A stretch of DNA of 64,000 nt from Thereva unica (lineage: Eukaryota > Arthropoda > Insecta > Diptera > Therevidae), in assembly GCA_949987705.1 (NCBI GenBank), contig OX465281.1, forward strand, positions 159,168,393-159,232,392. The letters run 5' to 3'. The notes beneath the pieces were generated by a model. That model was not told where the DNA came from. It did not search any database and saw nothing but the letters and a program-made list of their open reading frames with translations. This document shows, in pieces, positions 19,227-30,054 of this stretch; position 1 is the first letter of the stretch; each line of letters opens with the position of its first letter. A program made the translations under genes and the position numbers.

Positions 19227-22200
19227 TATTTATTTATTTGCCAAACAAGGCATACTTAAACTAAATACACAAGAGTTCTTATAGATAAACACTGGCATAT
19301 ATAATTATTTAATTCTAAGGAGTGTTAGTATTAGGTTGTCAGGAAGGATTTAAGTCTTTTTTTATAGGATGCTTTATCTATTGAAGGGGAGTAACATGAT
19401 CTATAATTGTTAAAGACCACGCAGCATCTGTTAACGGGCTCATTCCTTGCATACTCGGTCCGATGTGGGTATTCCTTGAGCAGTTTCGTATGTCTTGTAA
19501 GTCGGGTATCTTCATTGAACTTGATCATATCCGACAAAAACTGCACTTTAAGGTTGCCGTTAAGGACTTCTAAGGTGAGAGACGCGATAAGAAATTTTCT
19601 CCTAGAAGAGAGTGGCAAGAGGTCCAACACTTTGAGCCTTTCCGTGTAGGGTGGTAGGCTTAGAAAGTCTCGCGGATCGTGTCGACTTCTCAGAGCAAAG
19701 AGGATAAACTTCTTTTGAATTGATTCCATCCTGTTGCTACTTATGAGAAATATGGGATCCCAGATGGGACATGCATGTTCCAGGATAGGGCGGACTAGAG
19801 AACAGAAAAGAGTTTTTGTGACCCAAAAGTTGTCGAATTCTTTAGCTCTTCTCTTTATAAAGCCAAGGAGTTTGTTGGCTCTGGCAGTAATATTATCATA
19901 GTGCAAATTAAAATTAAGTTTTTTGTCCAGAACGACACCTTGATCGACAATGTGATCGACTTGATTCAACACCGTGTCGTTGAGATGATAATAATACTGC
20001 TGTGTGTTATGTTTACGAGAGAAGGTAATTGCTTGACATTTGTTGATGTTAAGATGCAACTTATTAGTGGTGCACCAGTCTTGTAATGCATTGAGATTCG
20101 ACTGAATAAAGGATACGTCGGTTTGGGACTTAATGACACTATATATTTTGAGATCGTCCGCGTAAAAGAGATGCGGGATATTCTCTAATTTCTTGGAGAG
20201 GTCAGCGATGAATATATTGAACAGAAGAGGGCCAAGATGAGTGCCCTGAGGACCACCGGAAGTTACATCGATTTCCTTTGAAAGGAATCCTTGAAATCTG
20301 ATAACCTGTGTTCTTCCGCTGAGATATGATCTTAACCATTCAAGAGCAGAACCTGTTATTCCAAATTTTGAGAGTTTAACAAGTAAAATATGATGGTCTA
20401 CCTTATCAAAGGCCTTGCTGAAGTCAGTGTAAATAGCATCGATTTGATGGCCCTTCTACATGATACAGAGGAGTTCGGAGATTAAGACCATGAGGTTTGA
20501 AGTGGTCGAACGCCCTTTTCTGAAGCCGTGTTGTTGTTCATTTAAGTGTGGGTCGATGAAAGGGGAAATTTTGTCGTGGATGAGTTTTTCGAATAGTTTG
20601 GGGATTGTTGATAAAATAGCAATACCTCTGTAGTTATCCACTAAATGCTTATCAGACGCCTTATGGATTGGTATGAGGTAGGATTTCTTCCACAACGTAG
20701 GAAACTTTCCTAACGATAATGACCTGTTAAAGATGAGATACAGAGGGAATGAGATATGATTTGAGCATCGTTGCAAAAAACTAGGGGGCAGATTGTCAGG
20801 TCCATGACCTTTTTTCGGGTCAAGGTTGTTTAAACCAGTCAGTATATCTTCAATCGACAGGCATAAATCATCTATGAGAACTGGAGGGTGCGCATCAGTT
20901 GGATCAGTGTGCCTTGGAATAGAGTTGGGGCAATAAATTTCGCTGAACCTATCAGCAAACATGTTACAGATTGCTTGGGGGCATGAGGAGTGCATTCTAC
21001 CATTTGTCATTGTTGAGGGATAGCCTGATGTCTTTCGTTTTAAATTAACGAAATCGAAAATTTTTTTTGGGTCTTTTATAATGCTATCTCCAACGAAATT
21101 GATGTATGCGGTATAGGCCTCACGTGACCTAAGATTAAATTATGAGGCTAACCTATTGTATTCCAGTTTCAATTCCTCGGTGACATTAGGGTTCTTTTTT
21201 ATCTGGTTATACAGTTTGTTTCTCTGATTGCGAAGAGATCGAATGTTTCTGTCAAGCCACGGCTCCGATAATTTATTCCTTTTAATTATCTTGGGTACAT
21301 ATTTGTCAATGGTATTTAAAATGATGGTATAGAAACAAGATACTATCTCGTCAAGATCATTGGCAGATAGCCTATGTCCCAGTCAACTAGGGATAATTCA
21401 GAGCAAATACTTTCAAAATCTGCGTTTTTAAAGTCATAAACAACAGTATTGTTGCATTTTGTGTGGTGTTTGGGGATTGAAGAATTGAGTTCCAAGACCC
21501 ACGCAGAGTGGTGAATAGAATTACTGAATAGGTTCTCCTCTTCGGAAGCAGGTAGAATTTTCACCTCTTCATAACAATTAGTGAATATTAGATCTAACCA
21601 ATTACCATAAGAATTTGGTTGACTGATAATCGTCGATAAGCTTTATATCGATAGGATTTATAACATTGATAGGAAGAAGGTTATCCTCCTCGTCAGGGAT
21701 AAAAGAAATATTTGGACGGTTGAAATCCCCTAAGACGAATATGTCGTCGTTGCTGCAAAGAGTCTTATTGACTTCTTCTAAGATATGTAGTAGATCGTCA
21801 TATATAGGTTCGTCAGCTTTGGGAGGATATAAAATGAACCGGTGAATACGTGTTTCTTGCCAGATTTAACACGTATGAAGATGTGTTCAAAAAATTGTGA
21901 ACCGTTGGTAGTTATGAGTTCACTATTTAAGGGGTCTCTGACTGCTATTAGGACTCCTCCTCCTCTTGTTAGACCGGAGGAATTGTAGTCTCTGTCGCAT
22001 CTATAGATAGTCCAGCTGCAGTCTAGGATCTCCTCATTTAGGAAAGTCTCATTCTACCATGTTTCGGTGAACACGAGTATATTAAACTGGCACGAATTTG
22101 CGCCAACAAAGAGATTATTCACCTTGCCTCTCATACCACCGCAGTTGTGATAGAAAAGCCTTATATCTTCCAGTTGGCTTGGTTTAGGGTGAGGAGTCGA
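19227..22200 (-). pseudogene. CR1-group non-LTR retrotransposon ORF2, decayed
   Basis: On the minus strand the endonuclease begins near 22170 (LFYHNCGGMRGKVNN) and continues with FTETW and GGGVLIAVRD through several stops. Parts are seen at 21343-21564. The reverse transcriptase is well preserved from 21010 to 19331: DNLPPSFLQRCS, WKKSYLIPIHKASD, IAILSTIPKLFEKL, QQHGFRKGRSTTSN. One in-frame TAG (20456-20458) follows. The frame then stays open through YTDFSKAFDKVDHH, SGGPQGTHLGPLLFN (GVP altered to GGP) and FYADDLKIY to the end at 19331. The 3' tail on this strand is AAATAAATAA at 19227-19240. It is similar to, but distinct from, the intact element at 7175-11412. It is inactive because of stops, another of which lies near 21139. 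Confidence 0.85.
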
Positions 22201-22233
22201 GATTGGGTTAGTCGTTGGAGAAGTAACTAGTTA

Positions 22234-22435
22234 GGGACGATAATATCTACGCATTTCATCACGGCTTTTTTGGAGCTGTGATACATGTAGAGATCTTACG
22301 TGCGAAGCATAACTCGAGAGATCCCTTTTTACTTGTTGGGATGTTATTTGGTACTGCTCATAATACTTTGTGAACATATGGAGTTTGGCCGTGGATAGCA
22401 AAGTGTTCGGACGTGCGCTGATCCGGTCCATAAAA
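22234..22435 (-). pseudogene. C-terminal tail of a CR1-group ORF1
   Basis: This short minus-strand segment contains MDRISARPNTLLS and YYEQYQITSQQVKRDL, ending in RRYYRP before a stop just upstream of the ORF2 at 22200. Its position and the N-T-L-L phrase match the place where the ORF1 at 25856-27896 is cut. It may therefore be the end of that ORF1 or of a close relative. The plus-strand element at 22541-25855 lies between them. Confidence 0.4.
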
Positions 22436-22906
22436 CACGCCGCGTTAAATATAAAAATAAAATAAAATCCAATTTGTTTTTGTGTGTGAAAGTGAACATC
22501 AACGTCCACAAAAAACAAAAAAAAAACAACAACATAATCAGTGGAAAGAAATATACGCGCGCAGTGTGAAGCGAAGGCCTCATCACCCTTCCAAAGACAA
22601 GCGACCGACGAACGGCACAAAGTAAGTTCCCTTTGCTCCCTACCCTCACTCAATTCACGGATCTGCAAGTGTCGCGCCCAAAATCTGTCGGTCGATGAAA
22701 TTTGCCCCGTTTCAAAAGGCATAACACTTTAACGCAGGCAGATTTCATTGACTCTGATGGTTGCGACGGTTGTAATTCCGGGAAATATCAATAAGAATGT
22801 GGCGATTGAACCCGCGCAACCGAAGTAACGTTACAAGTCAAACTTTGTTTTTGACCTCTGTAACATCCGTGGACTTCATGCGAACTTTTCTTTTGTTGAG
22901 TGCCAC

Positions 22907-25711
22907 TTGTTGACATATAAACCCCCAATCTTCGCACTTAGTGAAACCCAAATATCACCCGATAACGACTTAGGTCATTACCAGGTATCGGGGTTCACTT
23001 TAGTGCACAATCTCTCCCCCCATAGGGGTATAGCCATCTATGTTAGGGATGACGTGGCTTTTTATAAAATAAATTCAAGCACGACTTCAGATTTTAATTA
23101 TTTTTGGATTAAAATCATTTTCCAAAGCCACGTCATATTCTTCTGCTTCCTATACAGAAGCCCTAACATAAGTAACGAAGCCTCCACCTTATCTTTTGAT
23201 ACTATTTCCGAACAAATCTCGGGATTTTTATCGTCCAATCCTGAGTGTGAAATCATCGTTGCGGGTGATTTCAATGTTCACAATGTAAACTGGCTGACTT
23301 ACTCAAATGGCACCAGTGCTTCTGGCAAGGACGTCGAGCTCTTTGCAGACATCAATAACTTGCATCAAATTGTGGATCATCCCACAAGAGTCCCTGATGC
23401 TGCTGGTCAAGGAAGATATCTCCTTGATCTTTTCCTTACTTCCCATCCAGCGCGATATACCGTCACAGTTGATTCACCTCTCGGCAATTCGGACCACTGC
23501 TTAGTTAGCGCTAGCTTCCCATTCAAATTTCCCACCCCTCCCAAACCAGTTAAAAGAACTGTATGGCATTATGGGAAGGCCAATTGGCAGGGGCTTATTA
23601 ATTTTTTCCAATCTACTGACTGGAACCTGTGTTTCCGAAACAAAAACGTCAACGCTGCCGCTATCCGTATCTCTAGGATCATACAGGCAGGAATGCATTT
23701 GTTCATTCCTCATACAACTAAATCTGTGAAGGCTAGACCCAACAGATGGTTTAATCAGGAATGTATGAATGCAATCAGAAATAAAGAAGCCGCCTTTCGA
23801 GCTTACAAGAGCTCCCCGAGTGAATCGCTCCGTTTAGAGTATATTAAACTGAGAAATTCCTGCAAAGTCACCATCAGGAATGTCAAAAATTCATTTGACA
23901 ACAAATTGAGAAGTAAACTCCTTAATGCAACCTCTGGTAGCAAGAACTTCTGGTCCTTGGTAAGCTCCATCAAGAAGAATTTCACTTCATCCACAACTCC
24001 TTCATTCATCCACGATGAGAAGGTGATAACAGACAGAAAATCCAAGGCCGATTTATTAGCATCTCTGTTTGCTGCCAATTCTTCTTTACCCCAAACTGAT
24101 ATGCTACCCCCAGTTCTCGAGCACAGCGCTCATTTAATGCCCAGGGTTTTCTTCAGAACTCGCGAGGTGTACAGGTGCCTCAAGGAGCTCGATGTCAATA
24201 AATGCACTGGACCCGATAATATACCCCCTGTCGTCTTAAAACAATGCGCATCACCTTTGGCTAAACCTCTGCGCAAACTTTTTGCTCTATCATACTCCTC
24301 CGGAGTTTACCCAGACTCCTGGAAACTTGCCCATGTCCAGCCAATACCGAAAAAAGGTAACTCCAGCCTTCCCTCCAACTACCGTCCAATAGCAATTACT
24401 TCTATTCTCTCCAAAACCATGGAGACGATAATTAACAAAAAGCTAATGGGATACCTAGAATCCAACCAACTTATCAACGACAAACAATACGGCTTTCGAC
24501 AAAAAAGATCCACTGGGGATCTTTTAGTTTGCCTTACAGAACACCTCAACCGAAGTTTGCATGGATCTGGTGAATCTAGTTTGGTTGCTTTAGATATCTC
24601 CAAGGCTTTTGATAGAGTATGGCACTCAGCCTTGTTAGCTAAACTCAAAGCTATTGGAATTGACTCGCTTCTGTATAAGTGGGTTGAAAGTTTCCTTTCC
24701 GGCCGTTCAATTAAGGTAGTATTGGATGGCGTCAAATCTGAATCTCACCCCATTTCTGCGGGGGTCCCCCAGGGTTCAATTTTATCACCGGCCCTATTTC
24801 TCATCTTTATAAATGACCTACTTTCAATCCCCTCCAACCCACTTCTCAGCTTCGCTGACGACGGTACTTTACGTTACTCGTACAGCTACGATACAAGACA
24901 GACTCATGCCAGATCCTGTCTTGATGATCGGGAAATTATGTCCATCTCTGTTAATAACGACATTGAACTCATTCTAGAGTGGGGAAAGAACAATCGTGTT
25001 GATTTCAACCCCGACAAAACCAAGCACTGTCTTATTTCAAAGAAAAAGATCAACACCTCTCCATCCTTGAAAGTGGATGACGTGTTACTAAAGGCCGACC
25101 CATCCCTACACATCCTAGGTGTGACATTAGCTAAAGACTTGCGATGGAATGACCACATATTCCAAATCGCAAAACAAGGATCCCAGTGCTTGGGATTTCT
25201 TAAGAGGTGCAAGTTCCTCCTCCAGCCATCGGCCCGTGCTGTTATTTATAAATCCTACATTCGGCCTCTTCTCGAATACAACTCCCTCGTTTGGGGCGGC
25301 GCTCCAATAACCACCTTAGCATGGTTAGATAAGGTCCAAAAAAGGGCCCTTAAGTTAATTAATGACGATACCGCTTGCTCCACCATCGACCCCTTGAGCC
25401 ACCGTAGGAATGTAGCAGCACTGACCAAATTTTATCGCTACTATCATAGTGACTGTTCCTATGAGCTATACGCTCTCCTGCCTCCACGGCAATCCTATAC
25501 CCGCAACACCAGATTAGCCCACTCGTCTCACTCCCTCCACCTGCAACTCCCCTTTTCACGCACTCAACAAGATATGAATTCGTTTGTAAATAGAACAACT
25601 CGACTGTGGAATAATCTCTCGCAGTCAGTTTTTCCGAGCTCCTACAACATCCAAGAGTTCAAACGCAGGGTTCATCACCACCTTCTTCAATACCCCCCCG
25701 TACCTTTATAA
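22907..25711 (+). CDS. ORF2 of a non-LTR retrotransposon (CR1/Jockey group), intact
   Basis: About 935 residues read without interruption. The open frame extends upstream to about 22830 and includes the true endonuclease start DLCNIRGLHANFSFVE, so the assigned first codon (TTG) is not the biological start. Endonuclease motifs are ALSETQIS, AGDFNVHNVNW (about residue 119) and the terminal NSDHCLVSA. Reverse transcriptase motifs are TGPDNIPPVVLK, NYRPIAITSILSKTME, YGFRQKRSTGDLL, ALDISKAFDRVWHSA (about 562), AGVPQGSILSPALF (about 617) and the catalytic box FADDGTL (about 648, F in place of the usual Y). There is no RNase H. The plus orientation, intact frame and poly-A tail suggest a recent insertion. 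The upstream 22541-22830 appears to be leader. Confidence 0.9.
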   Translation: MLTYKPPIFALSETQISPDNDLGHYQVSGFTLVHNLSPHRGIAIYVRDDVAFYKINSSTTSDFNYFWIKIIFQSHVIFFCFLYRSPNISNEASTLSFDTISEQISGFLSSNPECEIIVAGDFNVHNVNWLTYSNGTSASGKDVELFADINNLHQIVDHPTRVPDAAGQGRYLLDLFLTSHPARYTVTVDSPLGNSDHCLVSASFPFKFPTPPKPVKRTVWHYGKANWQGLINFFQSTDWNLCFRNKNVNAAAIRISRIIQAGMHLFIPHTTKSVKARPNRWFNQECMNAIRNKEAAFRAYKSSPSESLRLEYIKLRNSCKVTIRNVKNSFDNKLRSKLLNATSGSKNFWSLVSSIKKNFTSSTTPSFIHDEKVITDRKSKADLLASLFAANSSLPQTDMLPPVLEHSAHLMPRVFFRTREVYRCLKELDVNKCTGPDNIPPVVLKQCASPLAKPLRKLFALSYSSGVYPDSWKLAHVQPIPKKGNSSLPSNYRPIAITSILSKTMETIINKKLMGYLESNQLINDKQYGFRQKRSTGDLLVCLTEHLNRSLHGSGESSLVALDISKAFDRVWHSALLAKLKAIGIDSLLYKWVESFLSGRSIKVVLDGVKSESHPISAGVPQGSILSPALFLIFINDLLSIPSNPLLSFADDGTLRYSYSYDTRQTHARSCLDDREIMSISVNNDIELILEWGKNNRVDFNPDKTKHCLISKKKINTSPSLKVDDVLLKADPSLHILGVTLAKDLRWNDHIFQIAKQGSQCLGFLKRCKFLLQPSARAVIYKSYIRPLLEYNSLVWGGAPITTLAWLDKVQKRALKLINDDTACSTIDPLSHRRNVAALTKFYRYYHSDCSYELYALLPPRQSYTRNTRLAHSSHSLHLQLPFSRTQQDMNSFVNRTTRLWNNLSQSVFPSSYNIQEFKRRVHHHLLQYPPVPL

Positions 25712-25855
25712 TCCTTACCCTATTCCCCCTCCCTCCCTCCCGTACTAAGCTTACTGCTAGACATTGCACCATGACGTGACAAATGACATGACGGACTAGT
25801 AGTACAAAGGGTGACTCCTGAGCTTAGCACTGCCACATAAAAAAAAAAAAAAAAA
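25712..25855 (+). other. 3' UTR and poly-A tail of the plus-strand element
   Basis: A pyrimidine-rich 3' region (repeated CCCTCCCT) runs into a run of 17 A residues (25839-25855). The poly-A ends exactly where the minus-strand CR1 ORF1 begins to read, which marks the insertion point. Confidence 0.75.
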
Positions 25856-27896
25856 TATTGAGCAGAGTATTGTAATCTGTAGGAAGACCCTCTTGCTGAA
25901 TCGAAATCATGAGGCTAGTCCTGGTTTTGCCATATATGCAGGTGGAATCGGGTTTGTCGTGCATATAAGCGAGGAACAGCCTTACATTATCGAAGACCCT
26001 ACTTTCTCTTAGACGAGACAACAAATAACGTTCATCAATCGAATCTGCGGAAATTAAGGTATTTTTTACGACGGGAGGCTGTAGTGGATTCAAGAAGGGG
26101 GGATTGGTTGAGGCGATATTGGTGCTACCGCTCACAGACGGCCCCAGTGTGCTTTCTCCACCCGCAGGCTGGGGTGGTCGAGGATTAGAGATAACTGGAC
26201 TGCTCAAGGGAATTTCGTTGATGTCAGAGTAAGAGCGACCGCCAACGATAATGTGACTGCGGGAGAAATTTGGATAGGGAGTCAATGGATCACGGCTATT
26301 TATTTTTATAGGGACGTTAGAAGATATAATGTTGGATTTAAAGTGGGCAGAAGAATTTTTAGAAGGTATTGCGGGTGTTGTTAGTCTGTTACTATTGGAG
26401 CTTACATCTAAGTTAGAATTTAACATAGGTTTAGTAAGACCGGATATGTTAGTAGTGGGACTATTTACCTTAGATCTATTGTTGGAAGTACTTATCTTAG
26501 GTCTAACTTGCTTACTTCTACTATTCTTATTGATCCAACGGTTGAGGGTGAGATTTCTCCATCTGAAGACGTCCGATTTTGAGCTCAGGAACAGCCAAGC
26601 ATATTTAGAAGGCAAAACTACTTTAAAACTCCTGAGTTGTTTTGACTTCATTTTCCGAGGTGATACTAATTCACAATCCAGTAGAGTTATGGAGAAGTGA
26701 TCTTCGAAAAGTTTGCATATCCAAGCTGGATCAGCGTATTTAGGGGCTCCTTTGAGGAAGTAAGTTGTTGATATTTCCTTGTCGAGAAGCGACGTAGTAG
26801 CGCCTCGCCGCAGTTTTTTTGAATCCTTCTTGCGCGCTACGTTATGTGCCTTGTTTGCTGCGTCAATTTTTTTTAATCTTCTGTCCCAATCTTCTACTGA
26901 CCATGTTGTTCCAAGTTTCGATATGGTAGAAGGTAAGTGGAGCGGGGGTAAATAGTGAGATGGGCCGGAAGAGATAGAGAGACTCTGGTTGTAAAGATTA
27001 GGAGGGCCTAGAGTGAAGTTATTCCCATAATTGCTGCTTGTACTTTCAGTCCTATCGTTGAAAGCTCCCTCTAATTCGTCTGAAAGAGAGATTGTCTGCT
27101 CGTTCAGGACTGGGCTCTTTGCCGCAACATCTTCATTGGTGATCAGTCCCGTCTCCTCGTCAACCTTGGATAAAGACCTTAAGCCCGCCAATTTGGTTTC
27201 AAGAATTTGATCAAAATACGTCGATAATTCCTTTCCCAACGTTGTAAGAGAGTCTTCGAAAGTGGAAAATCTGACCAAATAGTTGGAGATTTTCCGGAAG
27301 AAATCAGAAAATTCGCTGTTGCTGTGCGAGCAGGTATTTAGGCTTTCTGAGCTTAGTTTTACTTTATTTATGGCTGAATTTACCATGTTCAGTTCGAATT
27401 TAATAAATTGAAGTAGCTCCTCCATCATATCTTTACTTAATTTGGCACTATCTTTATGTGTTGGTATATTCTCCAGTTTAGATTTAAAGCTTTCAAGTTT
27501 ATTTGAATGATCTAAATAATTACTATCGACTCGATCGATAGTACACGAAAGCTCATCCACGCTATTAATTAGCAACTGAGTGTTTTTGTCAGTATTAAAA
27601 ACTTTAGCGCTGCAAGCGTCGATGTCGGTTTTTAGATATCCAACAGACTCAGTCAAGTTCATAATATTATTGTTATTAGACTTGATGGCTAACAATATGT
27701 GCGATAGGTTGATTGATTTGCAGTCCGTGCAGTAAAACTTGAAAGCTTTTTTGTACTCAGATATGTACTTGAGTGCAGAGCGGGAGAGACCAATGCACGA
27801 AGCATGAAAAACGCTGTCACAGATCCCATTGCATGCTATCCATTCAGCGGGAGAGTCGTTAACGGCGGAGCATGTACTTTTTCTGCACTTATTCAT
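25856..27896 (-). pseudogene. CR1-group ORF1 (PHD-finger protein), 3'-truncated by an insertion
   Basis: About 680 residues are open from MNKCRKSTC. The N-terminus is a C4HC3 PHD-type finger (CRKSTC, CNGIC, HASC and CTDC, residues 4-60). Long coiled-coil stretches follow (about 70-240, rich in S, N, K, L). Further on are an acidic/Ser linker, a conserved block near residue 370 (TYFLKGAPKYADPAWICKLF, then SVVL-type strands) and a Ser/Asn/Pro-rich C-terminal third. The last credible residues are GLPTDYNTLLN. The final Phe residues in the open frame come only from the poly-A tail of the plus-strand insertion. ORF2 is not contiguous; the best candidate is the minus-strand ORF2 beyond the insertion. 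Confidence 0.8.
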
Positions 27897-28169
27897 TTTG
27901 GAAGTGATTCGTTTCTCGTGGAAAGTTCAAAGTCCAACTTGTACCGAGAATGGATTATTCTGAATAAGAATAAAAAATTATCACAACAATTAGTTTTTAT
28001 TGGAAACGGCACTATGATCGGCACTATCACTGCTTTAATACACCGAGGGAAAAGGCGGAAAATTAAAACTATGGTCAAATTTTAGGGCAAGGCAAGAAAA
28101 CACGGTACACTTAATGCACTTTAGGTGAAGACGTCCGCACGTTGTGGTGGGTGATACAGTTAATTAAGG
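27897..28169 (-). other. Probable 5' leader of the truncated CR1-group element
   Basis: Non-coding sequence upstream of ORF1 on the minus strand. No terminal repeat or promoter element is recognised. A Jockey fragment begins at 28170. Confidence 0.4.
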
Positions 28170-28367
28170 TTAAGTGTTAAGAAGGGGTATCATGGTGGGG
28201 AAGTCGTGTATAAATATATTGAAAAGCTTGGGGCCTAAAATGGAGCCTCGGGGAACTCCAGACTCAATTTTGAACGGTTGAGAGGTTAGTTCTGTGAAGC
28301 AGTCTAAATTTACAAGTTGTGATAGCAGTATCCGCTCCAAAGTATTAGTAGGCAGTATTTGCTCCAA
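28170..28367 (-). pseudogene. Jockey-like reverse transcriptase fragment
   Basis: Sixty-five residues contain the box SGVPRGSILGPKLFNIFIHD, the reverse transcriptase block 4 of Jockey-type elements (Q altered to R). The fragment precedes where a YADD box would be, but the frame stops first. It is a short remnant. It may belong with the Jockey remnant at 18650-19226. Confidence 0.65.
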
Positions 28368-28729
28368 ATCAAAAATCTAATTTTTGAAACAAGTATTATG
28401 GCCATACAAAAAAGACTGAGAAGAAGTTCTTGGCAGAGGCGAAGATTCCCGTCCACTATTAACTTTCTCCAAGATCATGTAAATCTAGCGCTGAATAATG
28501 ATCGATTGGTTTCAAATACAGGGCACGGTACCATAAATGATGCTGTATTTGCCCGAAACTCTTTGTATGATATTTCAGTTACCCTAACGCGTTCAATTTA
28601 ATTGAGTAACCACAAGTAGAAGAAGCTAGAGAAGTAAACATAATTTAGAAGGGACGTTGATTTCAGTAGTGGCAAAGGAAGTAAAATTAGTCTACCCAAG
28701 GTCGATGAACTCACCGGCTCATAACAAAC
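28368..28729. other. No gene recognised
   Basis: Unassigned sequence between the Jockey and R1-group fragments. It holds no supportable feature. Confidence 0.45.
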
Positions 28730-29030
28730 GTGGAAGGATGGGTCTCGAGAGAGCATGGAGAGGTGAGTTATGAAGGCATACCTCCATCGGCTCGGACAAT
28801 ATGAGTCCACGCAATGCCCGGCATTCCTAAATGAGAAAGAGGACACAGACCATGCCCTTTTGGAGCGTCGAAGATTAGCCGAGGAACCGACATCTAAAGG
28901 CACGGCTAAGAGCAAAGAAGACTATAATGGTACCATTGTGTGATCTATGGAATAAAGTGGAGGAGAAATTAATTATCCTCTATTGGTAGCTAAGGCGGAA
29001 ACCAAAAGGAAGAGAGTAAGGTTTAGAAAT
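28730..29030 (+). pseudogene. R1/LOA-group C-terminal remnant
   Basis: The plus-strand reading with lesions shows FKAYLHRLGQYES-like sequence, then a degenerate C-x-x-x-x-E-x-E-D-x-x-H zinc-type block and CDLWNKVEEKLI. This order is typical of the cysteine-histidine region that ends ORF2 of R1-group elements. There are several stops. No reverse transcriptase is left. Confidence 0.5.
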
Positions 29031-29349
29031 AGCAGCAGTATTATCAGGTAGATAAGAGCTGAACCAGCTGGCGACGCATATGAAGGTTAACATTCTTTGC
29101 GTGTTGACAGGAAATCAGACAGTCTTAAGAAAATTTGATGAGGCATCTTAAAACCATTGTAGTTAGGCCCGATAAGTCAACTAGTAGGTGATTTCAGTTA
29201 GGATTTGAGTCCCGTATAATCTGCAGGCTAGAGCCTGTCGGCATCATGATGCTTCCAACTTCCAACGCATGAAAATAATAAGACTACAATTAGTTATTTG
29301 TATGCCAAAGAAGTATAACTTCTAATGCGCGTACATAAGTACACACACA
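29031..29349. other. No gene recognised; left flank of the BEL element
   Basis: Unassigned sequence ending in a short (CA)n run (29340-29350) exactly where similarity to the other LTR copy starts. Confidence 0.45.
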
Positions 29350-29655
29350 CAGATTTTAGAAAAGAAAGAACACTTTTATGATATAAAAAACCTTTTAATT
29401 AAGAATTCAAAATGTGCACAATATGTATACGAGATAGACAAATGTATACAAGATAGACAAATGTGACCGATCGCGTCGAGGACTGATAAGAGAAGAAGGA
29501 AAAGTTATTAGATTTAGATTTATCGTTCAAAACAACGGTAATTAAAGCTTAGAAATTAAGGAGACTAAAGTATAGCTTTCGCGATGTTTAATCAGCGGCA
29601 CCATAATGGGTGCGTTCAGTAGAAAGACGAAATGTTTTTAATTCAGTGTTGAACA
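29350..29655 (-). repeat. 3' LTR of the BEL/Pao element (lacks about 20 terminal bases)
   Basis: These 306 bp match 36862-37167 with no length change. One difference was noticed by eye (TATACGAG versus TATATGAG). On the minus strand it begins TGTTCAACACTG, just after a purine-rich tract GAGGCGGGCGGAA (about 29656-29669). The other copy continues a further 20 bp to a TTAACA end, but here those bases are replaced by a (CA)n run. The outer edge of this LTR has therefore been lost or altered. Confidence 0.85.
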
Positions 29656-29696
29656 TTCCGCCCGCCTCGTGTGATAGCACGATAAGTTGCTGTAGT

Positions 29697-29998
29697 GTAG
29701 AAGTAGTAGATGATCCGCCCGCCATGACTGATGGAGATGCGAGTAGAAGAGTAGAAGTAGTAGATGATCCGCCCGCCATGACTGATGGAGATGCGAGTAG
29801 AAGAGTAGAAGTAGTAGATGATCCGCTCGCCATGACTGATGGAGATGCGAGTAGAAGAGTAGAAGTAGTAGATGATCCGCCCGCCATGACTGATGGAGAT
29901 GCGAGTAGAAGAGTAGAAGTAGTAGATGATCCGCCCGCCATGACTGATGGAGATGCGAGTAGAAGAGTAGAAGTAGTAGATAATCCGCCCGCCATGAT
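29697..29998 (-). repeat. 54-bp tandem repeat, about 5.6 units, between BEL pol and its 3' LTR
   Basis: Units begin at 29697, 29751, 29805, 29859, 29913 and 29967 (partial). Each contains GTAGAAGTAGTAGATGATCC, CGCCCGCCATGACTGATGG and AGATGCGAGTAGAAGA. They are nearly identical. Because 54 is a multiple of 3, spurious open frames run through on both strands. On the minus strand every unit contains GGCGGGCGGAT, a near copy of the polypurine tract next to the LTR. Confidence 0.95.
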
Positions 29999-30054
29999 GT
30001 AGTGATGCAATAAAATCGTACACATATATGAAGAATTAGCTTATTAACAGGTGA

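Noticed and set aside
22541..22732. ORF1 of the plus-strand retrotransposon
   Set aside because: Only 63 codons with no zinc finger or gag-like motif; more likely leader sequence.
29588..30025. Repetitive proteins of 126-145 residues on both strands
   Set aside because: They are by-products of the 54-bp tandem repeat, whose length is a multiple of three.
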